From Streptomyces liliifuscus (GTDB lineage: Bacteria > Actinomycetota > Actinomycetes > Streptomycetales > Streptomycetaceae): a DNA stretch of 64,000 nt. Below, in pieces: positions 8,451-14,687 of the stretch. The notes beneath the pieces were generated by a model. That model worked only from the letters and a program-made list of their open reading frames with translations, made no database searches and had not been told where the DNA came from. The stretch's first letter is position 1. Each line of letters opens with the position of its first letter. The translations under genes were made by a program, and so were the position numbers. The stretch is taken from assembly GCF_016598615.1 (NCBI RefSeq), contig NZ_CP066831.1, positions 8,184,001-8,248,000 on the forward strand, written 5' to 3'.

Positions 8451-8504
8451 TGACGCGCGTAGAAGCCGCGGCGGACTGCTACTCGCGAGTTTCTACGCGC
8501 GTCA
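8451..8504. repeat. 14-bp perfect inverted repeat in a divergent promoter region
   Basis: TGACGCGCGTAGAA at 8451-8464 is repeated inverted at 8491-8504, with a 26-base GC-rich spacer. It lies in the 422-base non-coding interval between the nuclease and the 475-aa gene. It is far upstream of both starts and could be an operator for a dimeric regulator or a cruciform. The rest of the interval holds the PHO-box-like site at 8549 and otherwise nothing I recognise. Confidence 0.6.
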
Positions 8505-8548
8505 ATCTCGTGTCTGGCCACGGCACTTGTCAAGGTTTCCCGAGTTAA

Positions 8549-8571
8549 CACTTCTGACAGGTTCATGAACC
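8549..8571 (-). promoter_or_regulatory. Candidate PHO box / GGTTCATGAACC palindrome
   Basis: On the minus strand GTTCATGAACC is followed directly by TGTCAGAAGTG, two 11-base units sharing the GTTCA/TGTCA core expected of PhoP direct repeats. The first unit also forms a perfect 12-bp palindrome (8560-8571). It lies 264 bases upstream of the nuclease start. The second unit is a weak match, so this is tentative. Confidence 0.35.
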
Positions 8572-8707
8572 GGGCGGCATGGGTCCAAATCCGTCTAGGC
8601 TGAGGCTGCGTGTCCGGGGCGGCCGGCAGGCGTTTTCCCGGGCGGCCCGCGGGCCTCGTGTACGTCCGAGATGTACGCCCGAACGTTCGTCCTAGGAGAA
8701 CCAGCCG

Positions 8708-10135
8708 ATGTCAGACAGTTCCCCCCTGCCGCCGGTGCGTCTGCACTCCGAAGCGGAGCTCGCGCGGGACGCCCTCGCCACGCCGCTTCTCTCGCGTGCC
8801 GTGCGGCTCGCCCGCTGGGCCGGTCCGGAGACCAGGGTCGGGGCCGGCGGCGAACTCGTCGAGGAACAGCTGCCGGCCGCCGCCGCGGAGCTCGGCCTCG
8901 ACGGAGGGGACGCCGCGGCCTACGCGAGCGAGGCCTGGCGGGTGGCCGTCGACACCGGGCTCGTCGAGGTTGTGGACGAGGAGGAGGGCACCGTCACCGC
9001 GGGCGCCGACCTGGCACTCGTCGTCTCGGGAGCACCGCAGGACGTACTGGGACTGTGGCTCGGCGCCCTTGAGGCGGTGCTGGCCGACGCCGGCGTGCCC
9101 GACCTCGACGACCTCGTGGAGGCCATGGGCGAGGGCGGCGAGGTCGACTTCTCCCAGCTGGACTGGGATCCGGAGGCCGAGGCGGAGTTCCTCGACGGGG
9201 TCCTCGGCAACCTCTACCTGCTGACCTCCAGCGAGGACGGGCCCGGCGACGGCCCGGTGCCGCTTCCCGCGCTCGCCGCCTCGATGATCGTGCCGGACGA
9301 CATGGGGGAGCCCACCAATGACGTCCTGGAGCAGGTGTCGGACGCGATGATGCGGCTCGACGACCAGTTCCGGCTGCTTGAGCCGATCGGGCTCGTCGAC
9401 TTCCAGCCCGTCGACGAGGCACTCATGGCCGACGCCGACGAGGAGCCCGCGGCGCCGGTCGACGACACCGACGTCTCGCGGTACGGGATGGTGCGGCTCA
9501 CCCCCCTCGGGGTGTACGGGATCCGGGCGCGGCTCCTCGAAGCCGGGTTCGCGGCGCCCGCGGTGGGCGACCTCGCGGACAAGGGGGCGGACGTGCTGCT
9601 CGACGGCACCTCCGCGTTTCCGCCTGCGGCCGCGCAGGCCGAGACCGAGCAGTGGCTCGACCGGCGTGAACCCCTTTCCGCGGCGCGGGAGTTGCTCGCG
9701 GCGGCGAAGGGTTCCGACGCCGGGGCGCCGCTGCGGCGGCTGCGCTGCCAGCAGGCCCTTTCGCTGGTCGGCGCGGAGGCCTCGCCCGCGCTCCGTGAGG
9801 TGCTCGACGATGCCGAGCTGGGCGGGCTCGCTCGGGTCTGGCTGACAGAGCGGGGGGCCTCGGACGTGCCCGCGCCTTCCGAGGGGATGGTGTTCTGGCT
9901 GACCGTCGACACGATTGCCGCGCAGCTTGCCGCGGAGGGGAATTCCGCGGAGTTGCAGGCGCTTGTCGAGGGGCTTGCGGCGCAGCACGGGTCGTTTTTC
10001 GCGGCGGCCTGGCGGGTGGATCATCCTGCTACGCCGGATGTGCTGGAGGCGATGGGGCGGCTGCATCCCGACAAGAAGGTCGCCAAGGAGGCGCGGAAGG
10101 CTGCGTTCAAGGCTCGGTCGCAGCAAGGGGGGTAA
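8708..10135 (+). CDS. Conserved acidic protein of unknown function, 475 aa
   Basis: Starts at ATG 8708 after TAGGAGAA. The protein is soluble, strongly acidic (for example VVDEEEGTVTAGADL, DADEEPAAPVDDTDV) and Ala/Leu-rich, with no signal peptide, membrane segment or recognised catalytic motif. The middle (RYGMVRLTPLGVYGIRARLLEAG, about residues 258-280) reads like a winged-helix-type segment. The C-terminal 150 residues are helical repeats (LRRLRCQQALSLVGAEASPALREVL) reminiscent of HEAT-like packing, ending in a basic KKVAKEARKAAFKARSQ tail. I do not recognise the family and infer nothing about function. It is convergent with a short gene on the other strand. Confidence 0.75.
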   Translation: MSDSSPLPPVRLHSEAELARDALATPLLSRAVRLARWAGPETRVGAGGELVEEQLPAAAAELGLDGGDAAAYASEAWRVAVDTGLVEVVDEEEGTVTAGADLALVVSGAPQDVLGLWLGALEAVLADAGVPDLDDLVEAMGEGGEVDFSQLDWDPEAEAEFLDGVLGNLYLLTSSEDGPGDGPVPLPALAASMIVPDDMGEPTNDVLEQVSDAMMRLDDQFRLLEPIGLVDFQPVDEALMADADEEPAAPVDDTDVSRYGMVRLTPLGVYGIRARLLEAGFAAPAVGDLADKGADVLLDGTSAFPPAAAQAETEQWLDRREPLSAARELLAAAKGSDAGAPLRRLRCQQALSLVGAEASPALREVLDDAELGGLARVWLTERGASDVPAPSEGMVFWLTVDTIAAQLAAEGNSAELQALVEGLAAQHGSFFAAAWRVDHPATPDVLEAMGRLHPDKKVAKEARKAAFKARSQQGG

Positions 10136-10165
10136 GGGCGGCGGGGGCGAAAGAAATCCTGGTTG

Positions 10166-10348
10166 TCAGGGCTCGTCCTCGCCCATGGCCAGGACTCGGA
10201 CCGGGATGCCCTCCAGCTCGTCGGGGACGACGTCCTCGGGGCGGAGCCGGTCGCGGGGGACCTTGCGGGTGACGAAGACGACGATGACGTCCTCGCCGGA
10301 CTCCTCGTCACGCCCACTGCCGACACCGCTCACATTGGCCAGCGCCAT
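10166..10348 (-). CDS. Small conserved protein, 60 aa
   Basis: ATG at 10348 follows GAGGA with 7-base spacing. The peptide begins MALANVSGVGSGRDEESGED and continues VIVVFVTRKVPRDRLRPEDVVPDELEGIPV. The core pattern (GVGxG... hydrophobic V-V-F-V... K-V-P... L-P/D-E-x-x-V-P... G-x-P-V) is the same as the N-terminal segment seen before some bacterial trypsin-like proteases, here standing alone. It is probably real: the ribosome site, codon use and motif agree. Function is unknown; regulation of or relation to a protease is speculation. Confidence 0.65.
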   Translation of the reverse strand: MALANVSGVGSGRDEESGEDVIVVFVTRKVPRDRLRPEDVVPDELEGIPVRVLAMGEDEP

Positions 10349-10586
10349 CAGCCGTTCCTCATGGCGGTGGCTTGCCTGACGCGCGTCCACTTCGGCTCGC
10401 CTCCCATGGGTCGTACGGGTCCTTGGTAGGGAGATTATTCCGACCAACAGTTCGCATGCGAGGACTGATGGGCCGTACGGGGCGGCATTGCTCCGGACGG
10501 GCGGAAGCGACGGAAGCGGCGGGATCCGGCTGGTCAGGCCGGATCCGACCGGATTCACGTAAGCGGGCCCTGGGAAGTCGGCCCGC

Positions 10587-10608
10587 GTTCAACCGGCGTT
10601 CAGCCACG
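10587..10608 (+). promoter_or_regulatory. Candidate PHO box upstream of the phoX-like gene
   Basis: GTTCAACCGGC at 10587-10597 is followed immediately by GTTCAGCCACG at 10598-10608, a tandem pair of 11-base units close to the Streptomyces PhoP consensus (GTTCACCCGGC). It lies 90 bases upstream of the phoX-like ATG. The rest of the 349-base interval from 10349 shows only a GGATCCGGCTGG/GGCCGGATCC-like dyad. Confidence 0.6.
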
Positions 10609-10697
10609 GGCGGCACGGTGTGGCCGACAGTCGGGTCCGCCACCCCCCACGCGTCACCGCCTCGCCACGGTCACACTCCACCGTCACAGGAGACAGC

Positions 10698-12164
10698 ATG
10701 TCGCTCACCCGCAGGGACTTCGCCAGACGATCCGCGATCACCGGCGCCGGTGTCGCCCTGATCGGCAGCGTCGGCACACTCGCCACCGCGCCCGGCGCCC
10801 TCGCGTCCACGGACACCGAGACCACGGGCGACGCCGACGACGATGCCGACCACGCCGACAGGCACGGCGGAGCCGTCGGCTACGGCCCGCTGCTGCCCGA
10901 CCCCAAGGGCGTCCTCGCGCTGCCCGCCGGGTTCCGGTACCGCGTCATCACGTACAGCGGGAAGACCAAGCTGGAGTCGGGCGAGTTCACCCCCTCCAAC
11001 CACGACGGCACGGCCACCTTCGACGGCCCGCGCGGCACGACCCTCCTCGTCAACAACCACGAGCTGAAGGGCCCGCGCGCCAACTGGAAGTACCCGGTCC
11101 CGCTCACCGAGGGCCTCGTCTACGACCCGGCCGCGTCCGGCGGCTGCACGGTCGTCGAAGTGCGTCCGGGCGGCGCGGTCGCCGAGTGGGTCGGCATCGC
11201 GGGCACCTCCACCAACTGCGCGGGCGGCAGCACCCCCTGGGGCACCTGGCTCACCTGCGAGGAGAACTCCGACCGCGCCGGCGTCAACGGCATGACCAAG
11301 GACCACGGCTACGTCTTCGAGGTCGACCCCTCCGACCGCCGCGCCAACCGCAATCCCAAGCCCCTGAAGTTCTTCGGCCGCTACGACCACGAGGCCGTCG
11401 TCATCGACCCCAAGCGCGGCCACGCCTACCTCACCGAGGACGCGGCCGGCCCCAACGGCCTCTTCTACCGCTGGACCCCGCCGAAGGGCTTCCACTACGG
11501 CCCCGGCAGGTTCCGCACCCTCGCCGACGACGCGGGCGTGCTCCAGGCGCCCAAGTGCTACGACTCCGGCGGCCGCCCGGTCGACGACCTCTCCCGCGCC
11601 ACGAAGATCGGCACGGTGTACGGCGTCGACTGGGAGGACGTCCCCGACCGCGACGCGAAGACCGTCGACGTGCGCAAGCAGTTCGGCCCCGGCGAGGTCA
11701 CCCGCGCCCGCAAGCTCGAAGGCATGTGGTGGGGCGACGGCGGCGCGTACATCGTCTCCTCGTACGCCCGTGCCGAGAGCCCCGTCCAGCACGACGGCCA
11801 GGTCTGGTTCTACGACCCCAAGCGCCGCACGCTGACCCTGAAGGTCCTCCTCGGCGTGAACCCCGACCCGTCCAAGGACGGCGCCTTCGACGGTCCCGAC
11901 AACATCACCGTCTCCCCGTACGGCGGCCTCGTCATCGCCGAGGACGGCGAGGGTGTCTCGCACCTCTTCGGCGCGACCGACAGCGGCCGTACGTACCCCA
12001 TCGCCCGCAACGACCTCAACATCGGCACCGAGGCGGAGCCCGAGTTCAGCGAGTTCACCGGCGTCACCTTCTCGCCCGACGGAAGGACGCTGTACGCCAA
12101 CATCCAGGAGCCGGGCATCATGCTGGCGATCACCGGTCCCTGGCGGCGTCAGAAGCGCGGCTGA
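10698..12164 (+). CDS. PhoX-like (DUF839) secreted protein, TAT substrate
   Basis: ATG 10698 follows CAGGAGA. The 488-residue protein opens with a twin-arginine signal (LTRRDFARRSAITG) and a cleavable hydrophobic stretch ending near residue 35. The mature part is a PhoX-like beta-propeller: LVNNHELKGP, STPWGTWLTCEEN, GRYDHEAVVIDPKRGHAYLTED, EGMWWGDGGAYIVSSYA, DGPDNITVSPYGGLVIAEDG and a late FTGVTFSPDGRTLYANIQEPG. PhoX enzymes are Ca/Fe-dependent alkaline phosphatases exported folded by TAT. Many actinobacterial DUF839 proteins share the scaffold without proven phosphatase activity, so the reaction is likely but unproven. The upstream PHO-box candidate supports phosphate-regulated expression. 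Confidence 0.85.
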   Translation: MSLTRRDFARRSAITGAGVALIGSVGTLATAPGALASTDTETTGDADDDADHADRHGGAVGYGPLLPDPKGVLALPAGFRYRVITYSGKTKLESGEFTPSNHDGTATFDGPRGTTLLVNNHELKGPRANWKYPVPLTEGLVYDPAASGGCTVVEVRPGGAVAEWVGIAGTSTNCAGGSTPWGTWLTCEENSDRAGVNGMTKDHGYVFEVDPSDRRANRNPKPLKFFGRYDHEAVVIDPKRGHAYLTEDAAGPNGLFYRWTPPKGFHYGPGRFRTLADDAGVLQAPKCYDSGGRPVDDLSRATKIGTVYGVDWEDVPDRDAKTVDVRKQFGPGEVTRARKLEGMWWGDGGAYIVSSYARAESPVQHDGQVWFYDPKRRTLTLKVLLGVNPDPSKDGAFDGPDNITVSPYGGLVIAEDGEGVSHLFGATDSGRTYPIARNDLNIGTEAEPEFSEFTGVTFSPDGRTLYANIQEPGIMLAITGPWRRQKRG

Positions 12165-12258
12165 GCCCCGTTTCGTACGCCAGACCCCTGGACGTGGAGT
12201 AAACCCGTCGCCCCCCGTGTTGTGACACCTGTTGCCACCTGGGAGGGGACGGGAGCCG

Positions 12259-13167
12259 ATGAGCCTTCGCCAGTACGAGTACGCCCTGGCCGTTGCCGAG
12301 GAGGGCTCGGTGACGGCGGCGGCGGAGCTGCTGCACGTCGCTCAGCCGTCGGTGTCCCAGCAGATCCGCGGTCTGGAGCGGGAACTCGGCGTGCAACTGT
12401 TCGCCCGTACGCCGACCGGACTGGTGCCCACCGTGGTCGGCCGTGCGTTCCTGCGGGAGGCGGAGGTCGCGGTCAGCGCGTCGCGGCGGGCGAGGGCCAC
12501 GGCACGGGCCGGTGCCGACGAACTGGTGGGCGAGCTGGTGGTCGCGGCGCAGATGGGCTTCGGCACGCGGCAGCTGCCGGGCGCCCTGGGCACGTTGCGT
12601 CGCCGCTTCCCGCGGCTGGAGGTCACCGTCTTCGAGGAGCCGAGCTCCGCCGAGCTGGAGCGGCTGTGCCGCCGGGGCGTGTTGAACCTTGCCCTGATGG
12701 CCGCCTGCGAGCGGAGCCCCTCCGACGCCCACCACCTCGGCGACGAGAAGTTCGTCGTGGTGCTGGGCGCCGGGCACCGGCTGCTCGCCGCGGACGCGGT
12801 CGAGCTGCGCGAACTGGCGGGGGAGCCGTGGGTGAGGTTCGACCGCGACAGCGCGCTCGACGGCGTGCTGCTGAACGTGCTGCGGGACAACGACCTGACC
12901 CCGACCACGGCCGCCCGTGTGTCCCAGACCGCGACGGCCGTGCGCTGGGCCGCCCACGGGCTGGGGGTGACGCTCGTCCCGGCCTCCGCGGTGCCCCACG
13001 GCTATGAGCACCTCGTGCGTCCGGTGTTCCCGGTCGTGTCCCAGCCCGTCATCGCCGTGCTCAGGCCCGGCGCGGGCCCGGCGGAGACTGCCCTGCTCGA
13101 ACTCCTGCGTGAGGAGACCTGGTCCGAGTCCGTTTCCCTCTCGCCTTCCCTCTCACCCTCTCTCTGA
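12259..13167 (+). CDS. LysR-family transcriptional regulator
   Basis: Start taken as ATG 12259 after GACGGGAG, giving 302 residues with the usual LysR N-terminus (MSLRQYEYALAVAEEGSVTAAAELLHVAQPSVSQQIRGLERELG). The winged HTH occupies residues 1-60 with recognition helix QPSVSQQIRGLE. The periplasmic-binding-like effector domain spans about 90-290 (LVVAAQMGFG... VAQTATAVRWAAHGLGVTLVPASAV). The tail is a low-complexity Ser/Leu repeat (SLSPSLSPSL). It is convergent with the SDR gene that follows, 54 bases away, which is a plausible but unproven target. The inducer is unknown. Confidence 0.9.
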   Translation: MSLRQYEYALAVAEEGSVTAAAELLHVAQPSVSQQIRGLERELGVQLFARTPTGLVPTVVGRAFLREAEVAVSASRRARATARAGADELVGELVVAAQMGFGTRQLPGALGTLRRRFPRLEVTVFEEPSSAELERLCRRGVLNLALMAACERSPSDAHHLGDEKFVVVLGAGHRLLAADAVELRELAGEPWVRFDRDSALDGVLLNVLRDNDLTPTTAARVSQTATAVRWAAHGLGVTLVPASAVPHGYEHLVRPVFPVVSQPVIAVLRPGAGPAETALLELLREETWSESVSLSPSLSPSL

Positions 13168-13221
13168 TCTTCCTTTTCCCTCTGACCTTCTTTCTCGCCG
13201 GTGTCCTGAATTCCGTCGGTG

Positions 13222-13992
13222 TCAGCCCCTGGGGAATTCGCCGCCGTCCACGACGAGATTGCTTCCGGTCACCCAGCTCGCCCGGTCGGACACCAGGAAC
13301 ACCACCGCGTCGGCGATGTCGTCGGGCTGCCCCTCGCGCCCCAGCGGCACCGGGCTGTTGTTCTCGCCCTGCGCCGGGTCCAGCCGCGCCCACTGCTCCC
13401 GTGTCAGTTCGCCGCCGGGGGTGGCGGTTCGGCCGGGAGTCACGGTGTTGACCCGGACTCCGGACGGGGCCAGCTCCAGGGCAAGCCCCCGGCTGTAGTT
13501 CTCCAGCGCCGCCTTCGCCGCCGTGTAGTGCAGGAACGGGGGCGGTGTGGCGGGGACCGCGGCCGAGGAGATGTGCACGATCACTCCCGAACGCCGTTCG
13601 CGCATCCCCGGTACCAGCAGCGAGTCCAGCCGCACCGAGGCCAGGTAGTTCAGGTCGAGTTGGTCCTGCCACTCCTCGTCGGGGATGGCCGAGGTGCTCT
13701 CGTACGGTCGTGCCCCGCCCGCGTTGTGGACCAGGATGTCCACCCCGCCGAGCACCTCCTGGGCGGCCGCGGCGAGCGTCTCCGCCCCTGCCCGTGTCCG
13801 TACGTCGGCCGCCACGAAGGCGGCTCCCTCCGGCACCGTGCTCGTCGCCGACCTGGCGGTGGTGAGCACCTCGGCGCCCGCGTCCAGGAGTTGGCGCACT
13901 ATGGCCTCTCCTATTCCGCGAGAACCACCTGTGACCAGGGCCCGCTTTCCCTTGAGTTCCTGCGTTCCCGATCCGTTTTCGATCGTGGTCAT
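13222..13992 (-). CDS. SDR-family oxidoreductase
   Basis: A 256-residue classical short-chain dehydrogenase. It has TGGSRGIG at residues 21-28 for NAD(P) binding, NAGG at 90-93, catalytic Ser142/143, Tyr156 and Lys160 (HYTAAKAAL), and a C-terminal WVTGSNLVVDGGEF. Basic residues after the Rossmann motif (TTARSAT) suggest NADP preference. The start at ATG 13992 was chosen over an upstream extension because the sequence above it is non-coding. It faces the LysR gene and its promoter lies in the 13993-14250 interval shared with the Y RNA array. The substrate cannot be predicted. Confidence 0.88.
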   Translation of the reverse strand: MTTIENGSGTQELKGKRALVTGGSRGIGEAIVRQLLDAGAEVLTTARSATSTVPEGAAFVAADVRTRAGAETLAAAAQEVLGGVDILVHNAGGARPYESTSAIPDEEWQDQLDLNYLASVRLDSLLVPGMRERRSGVIVHISSAAVPATPPPFLHYTAAKAALENYSRGLALELAPSGVRVNTVTPGRTATPGGELTREQWARLDPAQGENNSPVPLGREGQPDDIADAVVFLVSDRASWVTGSNLVVDGGEFPRG

Positions 13993-14101
13993 GCCACCGG
14001 CCCTCTCGATTGCGTATTCGTCCGCTCGTTGAGCATCTCGTCGAGCTGTTTCACCGTACGTTCGGAAAAGAACGAGGGGCAAAGACGAAAAGTCAGCAGG
14101 T

Positions 14102-14122
14102 GCCATAGGGAGTTCCTATGGC
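14102..14122. promoter_or_regulatory. 8-bp dyad between the SDR gene and the Y RNAs
   Basis: GCCATAGG (14102-14109) and CCTATGGC (14115-14122) form a perfect dyad with a 5-base spacer, the style of a repressor operator for the divergent SDR gene or for the Y RNA transcript. About 80 bases further on, AAATAAT (14204-14210) is the most -10-like sequence before the first Y RNA. Confidence 0.4.
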
Positions 14123-14250
14123 GGCCCGGTCGCCCCGGCGACCCCTGGCCTCCTCCGGCTCAGGGGCCTTGTGCGGAGGTGACCTGTCCAGTGCGCCCGT
14201 ACGAAATAATCGTTCGCCCGGCCCGCGGTGCGGGTCCTACAGTGATGAAC

Positions 14251-14388
14251 GTCCAGGTGCGAAGGCAGGACCTACTTCCACTGATAATGGGGCGGCCGCG
14301 GGTTCGAGTCCCGTCACCGGTACAACGCGCCGGTGTAGCTCAGGGGTTAGAGCACCTACGTCGGTTCCGCCGGCCTTGAACTCTGGAC
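14251..14388 (+). ncRNA. Candidate Y RNA 1 with permuted tRNA-like module
   Basis: Outer helix GTCCAG 14251-14256 pairs with CTGGAC 14383-14388. An internal loop (GTGCGAA / GGCCTTGAACT) follows, then an inner helix 14264-14272 with 14363-14371 (one A-C mismatch, one G-U). Inside lies a tRNA in permuted order: T-arm 14298-14314 with loop TTCGAGT, acceptor 3' strand 14315-14321, 7-base loop, acceptor 5' strand 14329-14335 (7 pairs), TA at positions 8-9, D-arm 14338-14353 (GCTC/GAGC, loop AGGGGTTA). Established knowledge: bacterial Y RNAs bind Ro60 (Rsr) through such a stem and mimic tRNA in the other module. The anticodon-stem equivalent is unclear here. Expected role: tethering or gating Ro60 in RNA quality control. 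Confidence 0.8.
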
Positions 14389-14400
14389 ACCACAACTTCA

Positions 14401-14480
14401 TGCACCTCCCGGTGCGATGGTGGCGGCTACTTCTCTTCCAAAGAATCCAGGCCGCCGCCGACTTGATCTCGGGAGGCGCA
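14401..14480 (+). ncRNA. Candidate Y RNA 2, minimal Ro-binding stem-loop
   Basis: Outer helix CCTCCCG 14405-14411 pairs with CGGGAGG 14470-14476, extendable through TGC/GCA at the ends. The internal loop strands GTGCGAT (14412-14418) and GACTTGATCT (14460-14469) match those of the flanking Y RNAs. The inner helix is 9 bp, 14419-14427 with 14451-14459, with one G-U pair. The apical part is only 23 bases, with a small TTCT/AGAA stem, and has no tRNA-like module. It therefore keeps the presumed Ro-binding half and lacks the effector half. Confidence 0.7.
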
Positions 14481-14489
14481 GCAAATGGT

Positions 14490-14634
14490 GTGTGCCCGGT
14501 GCGTAGGCAGCGGATACTTCGGGGACTTGGTGGGAAACCGTGCGGGTTCGAATCCCGTCATCGCTTCGGGCGATGTGGCGGAATGGAAGACGCGCCAAGT
14601 GATAAGACCGCCGCCGACCCGATCTCGGGCACGC
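14490..14634 (+). ncRNA. Candidate Y RNA 3 with leucine-type tRNA mimic
   Basis: Outer helix GTGCCCG 14492-14498 pairs with CGGGCAC 14626-14632 (plus two end pairs). The internal loop is GTGCGTA / GACCCGATCT. The inner helix is 14506-14513 with 14608-14615, with an A-C mismatch at the same place as in Y RNA 1. The permuted tRNA follows. Anticodon-stem ACTTGG 14525-14530 pairs with CCAAGT 14595-14600. A short variable arm is capped by GAAA (14532-14539). The T-arm is 14542-14558 with loop TTCGAAT. The acceptor stem CATCGC / GCGATG is closed by TTCG (14559-14575). The D-arm is 14578-14593. One base (14594) separates D and anticodon stems, as position 26 does in tRNA. TGGCGGAATGGAAGACGCG closely matches class II tRNA-Leu D-arms. 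Confidence 0.82.
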
Positions 14635-14687
14635 TCCATTTGCTGTGCCTCCCGCCGAAACACCCACTGAATTCGGGGGAATTCATC

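Noticed and set aside
6483..8453. 656-codon open frame on the plus strand
   Set aside because: It is the antisense of the nuclease gene with arginine/valine-rich composition typical of high-GC shadow frames.
14298..14353. Possible ordinary tRNA gene (T-arm and D-arm sequences)
   Set aside because: The T-arm comes before the D-arm and the acceptor strands are joined by a loop, so it cannot be a conventional tRNA; it fits a Y RNA module instead.
14118..14687. Upstream extension of the TROVE reading frame
   Set aside because: The region is occupied by the three structured RNA elements, and the ATG at 14688 has the ribosome site and the family's usual N-terminus.
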